DNA from: Alkalinema sp. CAN_BIN05
GTDB lineage: Bacteria; Cyanobacteriota; Cyanobacteriia; Leptolyngbyales; Leptolyngbyaceae
Assembly (NCBI GenBank): GCA_026786325.1
Contig: JAJAYH010000324.1
Location: 1-6,043, forward strand
DNA: 6,043 bases
Reading direction: 5' to 3'
Translations under genes and position numbers: made by a program
The notes under the pieces: model-generated
The model's database searches: none
Told to the model about the DNA's origin: nothing
What the model saw: only the letters and a program-made list of their open reading frames with translations
In this document: piece by piece, positions 1 to 5,578 of the stretch
Numbering within the stretch: position 1 is the first letter of the stretch
Layout: each line of letters opens with the position of its first letter

Positions 1-1
1 A

Positions 2-463
2 ATTAACCGAATTCCGATCGATATTCGAGACCTAGCCCAGGAAGTCATTCAAGAATTGAGTCCCCTAGCGATTGGTCGAAATCTTGATCTTCAGTTAATT
101 ATTGAAAAGCAAGAGCTTAACTATCAAATTTCGATCGATCGATTAATACTTAAACGAGTCTTAGTTAATTTGATTGGTAATAGTTTAAAGTTTACAGAAA
201 CTGGACATATTTTATTAAATATCACTGGAAGTAGTATGAATAATCCAATGATAAAAATCTTAGTCCAAGATACAGGCATTGGCATCAGTTCTGAAGATAA
301 AGCACATTTATTTGAACGATTTCGCCGGGGAAGCCACAAACGATCGAATAGTGGACTCGGACTTTATCTATGTCGTCGAATTGTTGAGAAACACAATGGC
401 ACTATTCAGGTTGAATCTCAATTAAATCAAGGAACGACATTCACAATTCTCTTACCCATCTGA
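2..463 (+). CDS. Sensor histidine kinase, C-terminal ATP-binding part (5' end outside window)
   Basis: This is the C-terminal 153 residues of a two-component histidine kinase; the frame is open to the left edge, so the sensor and most of the dimerisation/phosphoacceptor domain lie outside. The HATPase_c domain autophosphorylates a His in the missing part, using ATP. Visible motifs in order are the N box (VNLIGNSLKFT, Asn near visible residue 60), G1 box (DTGIGI, 90-95), F box (LFERF, 103-107), G2 box (SGLGLYLCRRI, 117-127) and a final GTTFTILLP strand. All ATP-binding boxes look intact, so the enzyme is probably active. The linker before the N box (visible residues 1-50) is the usual connection from HisKA. 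A TTG at 56 could be read as a start, but coding sequence clearly continues upstream of it, so it is an internal Leu codon. The gene converges on the amylase gene. The signal sensed and the partner regulator cannot be told from here. Confidence 0.93.
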   Translation: MNRIPIDIRDLAQEVIQELSPLAIGRNLDLQLIIEKQELNYQISIDRLILKRVLVNLIGNSLKFTETGHILLNITGSSMNNPMIKILVQDTGIGISSEDKAHLFERFRRGSHKRSNSGLGLYLCRRIVEKHNGTIQVESQLNQGTTFTILLPI

Positions 464-548
464 TCGATTGCGCATCTACCCCAGCCAACAATTCTAAGAG
501 GGTGTTTTTAAAATCGAAGGTTGTATCAAAAGACCCGATCCCCCTAAA

Positions 549-567
549 TCCCCCTTGTGAAGGGGGA
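549..567. repeat. Left internal hairpin of the element
   Basis: TCCCCCTT (549-556), a 3-base GTG loop and AAGGGGGA (560-567) form a perfect 8-bp stem. It is very stable and could slow or stop transcription from either side, although no clear T-run follows on either strand. Confidence 0.75.
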
Positions 568-609
568 CTAAGAGTTGGAGTTTAAACTGAATTTTCAATT
601 TGAATTCCA

Positions 610-647
610 GTTCCCCCTTATTCTCCGGTTCCCCCTTATTAAGGGGG
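610..647. repeat. Right internal hairpin and 13-bp direct repeat of the element
   Basis: CCCCCTT (631-637), an ATT loop and AAGGGGG (641-647) form a perfect 7-bp stem that mirrors the left hairpin. The 13-mer GTTCCCCCTTATT occurs twice, at 610-622 and 628-640, with an 18-bp period. This suggests a local duplication inside the element. Confidence 0.7.
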
Positions 648-697
648 TTAGGGGGATCGGGTTTTTGATACCAACGAAAGGACTTTTCAAAAACCCT

Positions 698-2176
698 CTA
701 ACCCTTCGGAACCCAAACCGACACTGAACCCGCATTACAACGAAAATCTGCCCAGCCTTCATCATTGGTTGTTATAACCTCATTTACATGTTCAGTCGAA
801 TCCACATAGTCCGTATTCATTTGAGCAACCTTCATCCATTTAGTTCCAGAATCACCATTACTAATCACCACGCACATACCACCTGGATGAGCCTCATCTC
901 CCGATCGGGTCCAACCGATCGTATTCTCATGGTCAAAATAGTCCTGCTGATCGCCATAAGAAAAACGATGTCTGACGGCCAAAAACTTATCAATTAAAAT
1001 GCGATGGCTATCCATCCAAATTTCATACTCATTATCATCATTCCCCCTATCGGTATAGTGCGCACCATAGTAATCTGCATAGAAAATACAAGGATAACCA
1101 TCATGTCGCAATAAAATCAAGGCATAGGCGATCGGCTTAAACCAACCCTCCACCACAGATTCCAAAGATTGCAAAGGCTGCGAATCGTGATTGTCAACCA
1201 AAGTAACGGCGAGCGCTGGCTGCCGTAAAACTAGACTATTGTCAAAAATCTTCCGCATATCATAATCATTGCCCGCCTTGCTAGCTTCCGTAAAGTTATA
1301 GTGCAATGGCGCATCAAATAACATCACATCTCCGCCCGTCACCTCAATAAAATTATTCAATGCTTCAACATCGGCTGACCAATATTCGCCCACCGCGAAC
1401 AACCGCCGACCGGCCTGCTCGCGACAATGCTTCAACCACTCTGGGAAAAAGCCTGCCCGAACATGTTTAACGGCATCAAATCGAAATCCATCAACCTTAG
1501 TTGTATCTACATACCAGCCCCCCCAATCATTCAGTCGTTCTCGCACCTCAGGCGACTCAAAATCTAAATCACAACCCATTAAATAATCAAATACGCCCTT
1601 TTCCAAATCAACCTGATGATCAAACTGCTTATCTTTAAATAAATAAATAGCATCTTCGCCGTCATTCTTCGCATTATAATCAACTGCATCAAAATGCCAC
1701 CAATGCCACTCCGCATCAGAATACTTTCCATTGCGTCCCGGAAATGTAAAATGAGTCCAAACTTTAACAGGTTGCATTTCACCGATCGCTTCACACCGAT
1801 TTTCAGGATTCAGCGGAATAGCTTCTGCATCCTCATCATGATCAGCGCCCATCATATGATTAATCACCACATCCGCATAAACCTGAATCCCCGCCGCTTG
1901 AGCTGTTGCGATCGCTGCAAGGTATTCATCCTTCATGCCATACTTTGTCCGAATAGAACCCTTCTGGTCAAATTCACCCAGATCATACATATCGTAGACC
2001 CCATAACCCACATCCATTCCACCAGCCAGCCCTTTATATGCTGGGGGAAGCCACAGTGCATTGATGCCGATGTCTGCAAGATTCTGAGCTTCTTTCTTTA
2101 GTTCATTCCACAACGTTCCATCTGGCTCATTGTACCAATGAAAAAATTGCATCATTACACCATTGAACTCAGACAT
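698..2176 (-). CDS. amyA: Cytoplasmic alpha-amylase, GH13 family (AmyA type)
   Basis: A 492-residue alpha-1,4-glucan hydrolase that cuts internal bonds of maltodextrin, starch or glycogen. It has no signal peptide and so should be cytoplasmic, acting on internal glycogen. It closely resembles E. coli AmyA (495 aa, recalled) along its whole length, including QFFHWY near the N-terminus, LWLPPAYKG, LGEFDQKGSI, YALILLR and the C-terminal GSVSVWV. Counting from the ATG at 2176, the GH13 regions are intact: region I DVVINH (102-107), region II GFRFDAVKH with nucleophile Asp234, region III GEYW with acid/base Glu264, and region IV DNHD with Asp331. A TTG at 2191 would add five residues and has GGAG 11 nt upstream. 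I prefer the ATG because family members begin about there; its own GGA (2189-2187) lies 10 nt upstream. The stop codon TAG is shared with the target duplication and outer base of the adjacent MITE-like element. Reaction and location are known for the family; use on glycogen is inferred. Confidence 0.95.
   Translation of the reverse strand: MSEFNGVMMQFFHWYNEPDGTLWNELKKEAQNLADIGINALWLPPAYKGLAGGMDVGYGVYDMYDLGEFDQKGSIRTKYGMKDEYLAAIATAQAAGIQVYADVVINHMMGADHDEDAEAIPLNPENRCEAIGEMQPVKVWTHFTFPGRNGKYSDAEWHWWHFDAVDYNAKNDGEDAIYLFKDKQFDHQVDLEKGVFDYLMGCDLDFESPEVRERLNDWGGWYVDTTKVDGFRFDAVKHVRAGFFPEWLKHCREQAGRRLFAVGEYWSADVEALNNFIEVTGGDVMLFDAPLHYNFTEASKAGNDYDMRKIFDNSLVLRQPALAVTLVDNHDSQPLQSLESVVEGWFKPIAYALILLRHDGYPCIFYADYYGAHYTDRGNDDNEYEIWMDSHRILIDKFLAVRHRFSYGDQQDYFDHENTIGWTRSGDEAHPGGMCVVISNGDSGTKWMKVAQMNTDYVDSTEHVNEVITTNDEGWADFRCNAGSVSVWVPKG
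1908..1915. repeat. HIP1 octamer GCGATCGC
   Basis: Perfect copy of the highly iterated cyanobacterial palindrome, inside the amylase gene. It supports a cyanobacterial origin. Confidence 0.85.
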
Positions 2177-2257
2177 AGTTTTTATTTCCAAGCTAGTTTT
2201 GTCTCCAAATGACTTGAATCTGAAGATGCTTTTAAATTTATGGCCTAAAAATTGATT

Positions 2258-2276
2258 TGTAATCTCTCGGATTACA
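2258..2276. promoter_or_regulatory. Perfect 7-5-7 palindrome, candidate operator
   Basis: TGTAATC (2258-2264) and GATTACA (2270-2276) are exact inverted repeats around the 5-base centre TCTCG. The form is typical of a dimeric helix-turn-helix repressor or activator site. It lies 81-99 nt upstream of the amylase ATG and about 160 nt upstream of the plus-strand ATG, so it could act on either gene. No known cyanobacterial regulator consensus fits it clearly. It has no following T-run, so it is not a terminator. Confidence 0.4.
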
Positions 2277-2341
2277 GACCTGCGAGAAATCTAAAGGAAT
2301 ACTTGTAATGGATACTTTCCAATGGTTCAATACTCATCTCT

Positions 2342-2368
2342 AGCACTTTAGATCTCAGCACTTTAGAT
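2342..2368. repeat. 12-bp direct repeat AGCACTTTAGAT, two copies
   Basis: Exact copies lie at 2342-2353 and 2357-2368, with a 15-bp period. They lie 70-96 nt upstream of the plus-strand ATG at 2438, where activator or response-regulator sites often lie. Response regulators often bind paired direct repeats, but the spacing here is unusual, and it could equally be a chance local duplication. Confidence 0.5.
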
Positions 2369-2423
2369 AGACGCAGATAAGCACCATAGTCAGTAATGTA
2401 AGATCAGTAAATTTATTAAATTT

Positions 2424-2427
2424 AGGA
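2424..2427 (+). promoter_or_regulatory. Ribosome binding site AGGA
   Basis: AGGA followed by AGA lies 10 nt before the ATG at 2438 and supports that start. Confidence 0.6.
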
Positions 2428-2437
2428 AGAATATATC

Positions 2438-2773
2438 ATGGATAATCGTATTGATCAGAATAGTTACGATTTGCATATTACTCCAGCAGAAATCGCAGCC
2501 CGCATGGAACGAGAAGGCACGGAGTATAAGCATATTCCCGAACATGAAGTACAGCCTAACCGTAAAGCACAGGAGGTTAGCAGTACGGAAGGCGTGACGA
2601 TCGATGGTGAAGGCTTGCTAAATAACTATGCTATTGAGCCTGAAATATACTATGACGTTCCGGGCGATCGGACTGCGATCATCGAAAAAGAACATGAGAT
2701 CATCGAAAAAGAACATGCAATTTTAGAAAAAGAACAGCAGCAGCAACAAAACGAAGAAGATCAAGCTAACTAA
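2438..2773 (+). CDS. Hypothetical protein with C-terminal charged heptad repeat
   Basis: A small (111 aa), strongly acidic and hydrophilic protein with no signal peptide or membrane segment. I do not recognise a named family. The middle part (EGVTIDGEGLLNNYAIEPEIYY, residues 51-72) looks like the conserved stretch of a group of short cyanobacterial hypothetical proteins, from memory and not checked. Residues 81-101 are three tandem heptads, IIEKEHE, IIEKEHA and ILEKEQQ, followed by a Gln run and an acidic tail. With I/L at two adjacent positions and charges elsewhere, this should form a helix and probably a short coiled coil, suggesting oligomerisation or a protein-binding tail. The start is supported by an AGGA site. 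It stands alone, transcribed away from the amylase. Function is unknown. Confidence 0.8.
   Translation: MDNRIDQNSYDLHITPAEIAARMEREGTEYKHIPEHEVQPNRKAQEVSSTEGVTIDGEGLLNNYAIEPEIYYDVPGDRTAIIEKEHEIIEKEHAILEKEQQQQQNEEDQAN
2678..2740 (+). repeat. 21-bp in-frame tandem repeat encoding heptads
   Basis: Units lie at 2678-2698, 2699-2719 and 2720-2740. The first two are identical except for the last two bases, while the third is diverged. Each encodes one heptad (I-[I/L]-E-K-E-x-x) of the small hypothetical protein. The near identity of the first two units at synonymous sites points to a recent duplication. Confidence 0.85.
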
Positions 2774-2878
2774 ACCATCACCAAAGGGATCTATTGGATA
2801 TCATTGGTCTATATTTGGGTTTCGATCTGAATGGCACCTGAATACCATAAACCAATGCTATTGTCAGCCCTTTCCCGG

Positions 2879-3847
2879 ATGAATCTTTTTAAAACAACGG
2901 TCGCACTTTCTCTCAGCCTCTGTTTCATCCTAAGTCCCCCCGCCTGGGCCGCAGAACCTACAATCACCACAGCCCAAGGCACCACATTAGATCGAACCCT
3001 TGTAATCAACGGACTCATCGACCAAAACATCATCTATCTCGGCGAAACCCACGACAGCAGCGCCGATCATCAAATTCAACTGGAAATATTACAAGAACTC
3101 TACAAGCGTCGTCCTAACTTATCGATCGCCCTCGAACAATTCCAGCGCCCCTATCAACGCGTCCTTGATGATTACCAACAAGGCAAACTCACCGAAGCCC
3201 AACTCGTCACAAACAGCGAATACGAGACCCGCTGGGGATTTCCTTGGTCGCTGTATGAACCCTTGCTCCAATTTGCCAAAACCAATAATCTCCCATTAAT
3301 CGCGCTCAATACGCCCAGCGAAGTCACCCGCAAAGTTGCCCGTCAAGGATTAGCAAGTTTGACCTTTGCCGATCGCCGCTTCATTCCCTCGCTTTCCACT
3401 ATTCAAGTTGGGCCAGAATCCTACCGCAATCGGATCCAAACGATCTACACCGAAATGCATACAGCCAAAATCACTAGTCCAAGCAGCAGTTCAAACGGCA
3501 CGAATCCAAACCACACAGATCTCAGCAAGAATCAACGCTTTACCCGATTTTTTGAAGCGCAAGTATTATGGGACGAAACCATGGCCGATCGCATTGCCCA
3601 AGCCGTGCAGCAAAATCCCGATCGCCTGATCGTTGTTCTCGTCGGTCAAGGCCATCTGTTTTACCACGACGGCATCCCCAACCGAGTTACACGACGGTTG
3701 AAAAACAAATCAGTTAAACAAACCACAATTCTGCTGAATCCCGATTCTAGTGGACAACCGCTTGAACCTACAACCAAGCAACCGATCGCAGATATTCTCT
3801 GGAACGCCAAACTCTATACACTACGAGCTTTAGGCGGAAATAAATAA
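2879..3847 (+). CDS. Secreted ChaN/DUF399-family protein (haem-binding-protein fold)
   Basis: From the ATG at 2879 this is a 322-residue exported protein. Residues 1-24 are a good type I signal peptide: Lys near the N-terminus, hydrophobic core VALSLSLCFIL, and AWA before the cut. The Cys in the core is not in a lipobox, so it is not predicted to be a lipoprotein. Family motifs are YLGETHD (53-59), ALEQFQR (84-90), WGFPW (119-123), FFEAQVLWDETMA (224-236), GQGH (256-259) and GIPNR (265-269). The founding member, Campylobacter ChaN, is a haem-binding iron-regulated lipoprotein; whether this protein binds haem is not known. A Ser/Thr/Asn-rich stretch (199-213) interrupts the usual region before FFEAQ. 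ATGs at 2831 (directly after an in-frame TGA) and 2855 would add 16 or 8 residues; none of the three starts has a Shine-Dalgarno sequence, and I chose 2879 because it gives the best signal peptide. The 3' end overlaps pgsA. Confidence 0.88.
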   Translation: MNLFKTTVALSLSLCFILSPPAWAAEPTITTAQGTTLDRTLVINGLIDQNIIYLGETHDSSADHQIQLEILQELYKRRPNLSIALEQFQRPYQRVLDDYQQGKLTEAQLVTNSEYETRWGFPWSLYEPLLQFAKTNNLPLIALNTPSEVTRKVARQGLASLTFADRRFIPSLSTIQVGPESYRNRIQTIYTEMHTAKITSPSSSSNGTNPNHTDLSKNQRFTRFFEAQVLWDETMADRIAQAVQQNPDRLIVVLVGQGHLFYHDGIPNRVTRRLKNKSVKQTTILLNPDSSGQPLEPTTKQPIADILWNAKLYTLRALGGNK

Positions 3848-4365
3848 ATCGCCCCAGATACCCAAGTCACTACCACCGAGACCCAAAACATCAGAACCCC
3901 AAAACGAGAATCCGGCAATGGCGCAATTAAAAGAGCGATCGCCAAAATCTGTACAACCGTCTTCACCTTTCCAGCCAAATTCGCCCCAGGCACCGCACCA
4001 CTCTGCATCGATGGACTCACCCGCCAGCCCGCTATAGTCAACTCCCGCGCCAAAATCAAAAACACGCCCCAAGCCGGAATCTGGCCCAACTCCACTAACG
4101 ACATCAACGGGGCCAACACCAGCAACTTATCCACCAACGGATCCAAAAACTTCCCTAACTCCGTCACCTGATTCAACCGCCGCGCCAAATAACCATCTAG
4201 CCAATCTGTCCCCGCCACCACCAAAAACACAGCCACCAAAATCCATCGGGTTTGTGCGCTTGGTAGCTCTGCGCTTGATGTCTGTAATCCATAAAGCAAG
4301 ATCGGCACACCCAATAGACGAGAAATCGTAATCCAGGTCGGCAGATTAATTTTGGAGAAATTCAT
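3814..4365 (-). CDS. pgsA: CDP-diacylglycerol--glycerol-3-phosphate 3-phosphatidyltransferase
   Basis: This 183-residue integral membrane enzyme makes phosphatidylglycerol phosphate from CDP-diacylglycerol and glycerol 3-phosphate, the committed step to phosphatidylglycerol. That lipid is essential for thylakoids and photosystems. The CDP-alcohol phosphatidyltransferase signature D-x2-DG-x2-AR-x8-G-x3-D-x3-D is complete: Asp54, Asp57, Gly58, Ala61, Arg62, Gly71, Asp75 and Asp79, with Asp79 the expected catalytic base. The N-terminal INLPTWITISRLL, the later ARELTIAGWR and the NLAGKVKT loop are typical of PgsA rather than of other members of the superfamily. Several hydrophobic segments (about 13-28, 41-53, 81-107, 136-150, 156-176) fit a six-helix fold. 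The length is normal. The ATG has no Shine-Dalgarno sequence and overlaps the stop of a 28-codon ORF upstream (ATGA). The last 34 bp overlap the convergent chaN-like gene. Confidence 0.95.
   Translation of the reverse strand: MNFSKINLPTWITISRLLGVPILLYGLQTSSAELPSAQTRWILVAVFLVVAGTDWLDGYLARRLNQVTELGKFLDPLVDKLLVLAPLMSLVELGQIPAWGVFLILARELTIAGWRVSPSMQSGAVPGANLAGKVKTVVQILAIALLIAPLPDSRFGVLMFWVSVVVTWVSGAIYLFPPKARSV
3935..3942. repeat. HIP1 octamer GCGATCGC
   Basis: Perfect HIP1 copy inside pgsA. Confidence 0.85.
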
Positions 4366-4448
4366 AATGTCTGAGGGGTGTTACGGACGATCGCCTCTAT
4401 CCTCTCAACAATCCGCCTCAATAATCTGTCTGAATGCGCCAGAGACAT
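4362..4448 (-). CDS. Small leader ORF (28 aa) overlapping the pgsA start
   Basis: ATG at 4448-4446, stop TGA at 4364-4362, 28 residues beginning MSLAHSDRLLRRIVERIEAI. Three things suggest it is translated. GGGAG (4462-4458) lies 9 nt upstream of its ATG, the best ribosome binding site on this strand. Its stop overlaps the pgsA ATG as ATGA, the classic arrangement for translational coupling. pgsA itself has no Shine-Dalgarno sequence. The peptide is basic and could form an amphipathic helix (about residues 8-21), but I recognise no family. It may be only a ribosome-loading leader, and its sequence may not matter. A chance ORF of this length remains possible. Confidence 0.45.
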   Translation of the reverse strand: MSLAHSDRLLRRIVERIEAIVRNTPQTL

Positions 4449-4457
4449 AAAAAAGAT

Positions 4458-4462
4458 CTCCC
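4458..4462 (-). promoter_or_regulatory. Shine-Dalgarno GGGAG of the leader ORF
   Basis: On the minus strand GGGAG is followed by nine bases (ATCTTTTTT) and then the ATG at 4448. Spacing and strength are good. It probably supplies the ribosomes for pgsA by coupling. Confidence 0.5.
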
Positions 4463-4493
4463 AAATCCTTCAGGAAACCTTTGATCATTAGTC

Positions 4494-4525
4494 AACCCTA
4501 AAACCGAATTACTAAACCCTAAAAC
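4494..4525. repeat. 11-bp direct repeat AACCCTAAAAC, two copies
   Basis: Exact copies lie at 4494-4504 and 4515-4525 (21-bp period) in the 112-bp gap between the sugar transferase and the pgsA leader ORF. Two copies two helical turns apart could be a binding site for the pgsA promoter region; no stronger signal is visible. No terminator is recognisable after the sugar transferase, so read-through into pgsA is possible. Confidence 0.4.
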
Positions 4526-4560
4526 TCAGTCATGCAGCCATTACTCCCACAGTAGACAGT

Positions 4561-5334
4561 CTAGCAAGCGCCTTTTTTATTGAAAACAACCCAAACCGTC
4601 TTAAAGATGAGCTTCAAATCATAAAGAACAGACCATTTTGCTTGGTAGTCTAGGTCCATTTTCATAATGTCTTCAAAATCACTCACCGAAGAACGACCAT
4701 TGGCTTGCCATTCACCTGTTATTCCAGGCTTCACGGTCAAACGTTGCCAGTGACCACGATCGTACTTTGCAACTTCATCTAAGCTTGGCGGACGCGTACC
4801 CACTAAGCTCATCTCACCCATCAGTACATTCCAGAACTGAGGAAACTCATCTAGGCTGGTTTTACGAAGCAACTTACCGACGCGGGTAATGCGGGGATCA
4901 TCTTTGATTTTGAAGATATGACCTGACGCTTGATTTTGATCCTGCAAAGACTTTTTCAGACCATCAGCATTCTGAACCATAGACCGAAATTTCCAAATGC
5001 GGAAGGTCCGACCCCGGACACCGCAACGAATTTGGCTGTAGAGAATAGGGCCAGGATTGTCAAGTTGAACCGCGATCGCCAACGGGATAAACAGAGCCGA
5101 CGTAATTGCCAACCCAACCAATGCCCCTACAACATCAACGGCCCGCTTGAGCTTGCTGTTCACCGATACGTGACGGGAATAGGCTTGAGCGTCGGCGATA
5201 TTTGGGATGCTATTCACAGTTGGCTGGGTAGAAACCATATCATTAGCGCTTTGGGTGGTATTCCATTCATCAAGCGATCGAATAATGGAATGATTAGCTG
5301 GCTTAAGAGATTGCTTGGGAAAACTAGTAATCAC
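4561..5334 (-). CDS. Polyprenyl-phosphate sugar-phosphate transferase (exopolysaccharide priming enzyme)
   Basis: A 257-residue bacterial sugar transferase (Pfam PF02397 type). Such enzymes move a sugar phosphate from a UDP-sugar to undecaprenyl phosphate at the inner face of the cytoplasmic membrane, starting a repeat unit for exopolysaccharide, capsule or O-antigen. The hydrophobic segment at about 66-90, with Pro84, fits the re-entrant membrane helix, preceded by KRAVD (63-67). Then come NPGPILYSQIRCG (93-105), KFRSM (115-119), DDPRIT (145-150), SLDEFPQFWNV (160-170) with the catalytic Asp162-Glu163 pair, GEMSLVGTRPP (173-183) and KPGITGEWQANGR (202-214). Only the catalytic core is present: residues 1-60 are a polar, probably disordered tail and there is no four-helix N-terminal domain as in WcaJ. 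The frame is open upstream only to a TAG at 5379-5377, and GTG 5334 is the first possible start; an ATG at 5238 (residue 33) is an alternative. Neither has a Shine-Dalgarno sequence. The sugar transferred cannot be told. No glycan cluster is visible around it. Confidence 0.93.
   Translation of the reverse strand: MITSFPKQSLKPANHSIIRSLDEWNTTQSANDMVSTQPTVNSIPNIADAQAYSRHVSVNSKLKRAVDVVGALVGLAITSALFIPLAIAVQLDNPGPILYSQIRCGVRGRTFRIWKFRSMVQNADGLKKSLQDQNQASGHIFKIKDDPRITRVGKLLRKTSLDEFPQFWNVLMGEMSLVGTRPPSLDEVAKYDRGHWQRLTVKPGITGEWQANGRSSVSDFEDIMKMDLDYQAKWSVLYDLKLIFKTVWVVFNKKGAC
5072..5079. repeat. HIP1 octamer GCGATCGC
   Basis: Perfect HIP1 copy inside the sugar transferase gene. Confidence 0.85.
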
Positions 5335-5335
5335 A

Positions 5336-5412
5336 GGTGGGTACGGGGGTGTGACGTGTTGAGATTGACTTATGGGCTAATCCTAAGCGCCCGCCCCCTA
5401 TTCCCCCCAGCC
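5336..5412 (-). promoter_or_regulatory. G-run/C-run leader upstream of the sugar transferase start
   Basis: On the minus strand, runs of six, five and three G (5408-5403, 5398-5394, 5392-5390) lie 56-74 nt before the GTG. C-rich sequence with CCCCC (5349-5345) and CCCACC (5341-5336) lies immediately before it. GGGGG can pair with CCCCC and TGGG (5409-5406) with CCCA (5341-5338), which would close a hairpin whose foot touches the start codon. The rest of the gap (5413-5578) shows no gene, RNA or clear promoter. A regulatory role is inference. Confidence 0.3.
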
Positions 5413-5578
5413 TAAGTCAGTGTTTTTGCGTAATCTTTAGATGTACTGGTGCTTTTGTGAAGTTCCTGTGGATTCCCCACCTCTAAGCCACCTTCACCAA
5501 GGACTTTTGAGACCGATCGGCCAACGAAATATAGCCTCTCTTCTTGGGCTAAATACTGGCTGCTCACCAAAAATCTCT

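Larger units (their letters stand above)
498..698. mobile_element. MITE-like non-coding element with terminal inverted repeats and TAA target duplication
   Basis: Both ends begin GAGGGT when read inward (498-503 and complement of 693-698). The inverted similarity continues through the arms: TATCAAAAGACCCGATCC at 524-541 and onward to 547 matches the complement of 648-670 with one inserted base. The arms then run into a C-run/G-run hairpin on each side. The bases just outside the two ends are TAA on both sides (495-497 and 699-701), a 3-bp target duplication as left by some IS5-family transposases. No ORF of useful size lies inside, so it would have to be mobilised in trans. Related C/G-run hairpin repeats are common in filamentous cyanobacteria (recalled, not searched). 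It sits between the convergent stop codons of the kinase and the amylase. Confidence 0.8.
2177..2437. promoter_or_regulatory. Divergent intergenic region between the amylase gene and the small plus-strand gene
   Basis: This 261-bp AT-rich stretch must hold the promoters of both flanking genes. It contains a palindrome (2258-2276) and a direct repeat (2342-2368), listed separately. One weak minus-strand promoter candidate for the amylase is TTGAAC (complement of 2325-2330) with a 17-nt spacer to TACAAG (complement of 2302-2307); each box matches the consensus at 4 of 6 bases. I see no convincing -35/-10 pair for the plus-strand gene. No RNA gene is evident. Confidence 0.5.

Noticed and set aside
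1694..2101. A 135-codon plus-strand ORF opposite the amylase gene
   Set aside because: It lies wholly antisense to a gene with complete GH13 motifs. Its composition is that of a shadow frame and no family is recognisable.
2678..2740. Regularly spaced repeats, considered as a CRISPR or VNTR array
   Set aside because: The units are directly adjacent with no spacers, keep the reading frame and encode heptads, so this is a coding repeat.
2879..2960. Lipoprotein signal in the ChaN-like protein
   Set aside because: The Cys lies inside the hydrophobic core (LSLC) without the small residue needed before it, while AWA-AEP gives a good type I cleavage site.
4405..4488. A 27-codon minus-strand ORF (ATG at 4488) overlapping the pgsA leader ORF in another frame
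   Set aside because: No Shine-Dalgarno sequence before its ATG, and it ends before pgsA without coupling. The GGGAG-led ORF fits better.
4494..4525. Telomere-like CCCTAAAA repeats, as a possible chromosome end or special element
   Set aside because: Only two copies, 21 bp apart, inside a normal bacterial gene context. Recorded only as a short direct repeat.
4930..5415. A 161-codon plus-strand ORF opposite the sugar transferase
   Set aside because: It is antisense to the catalytic core of a well-supported gene, with no domain or ribosome binding site.
5413..5578. Possible small RNA or tRNA between the sugar transferase and the terminator
   Set aside because: No cloverleaf, T-arm motif or paired promoter and terminator was found. 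The nearby terminator belongs to the right-edge gene.
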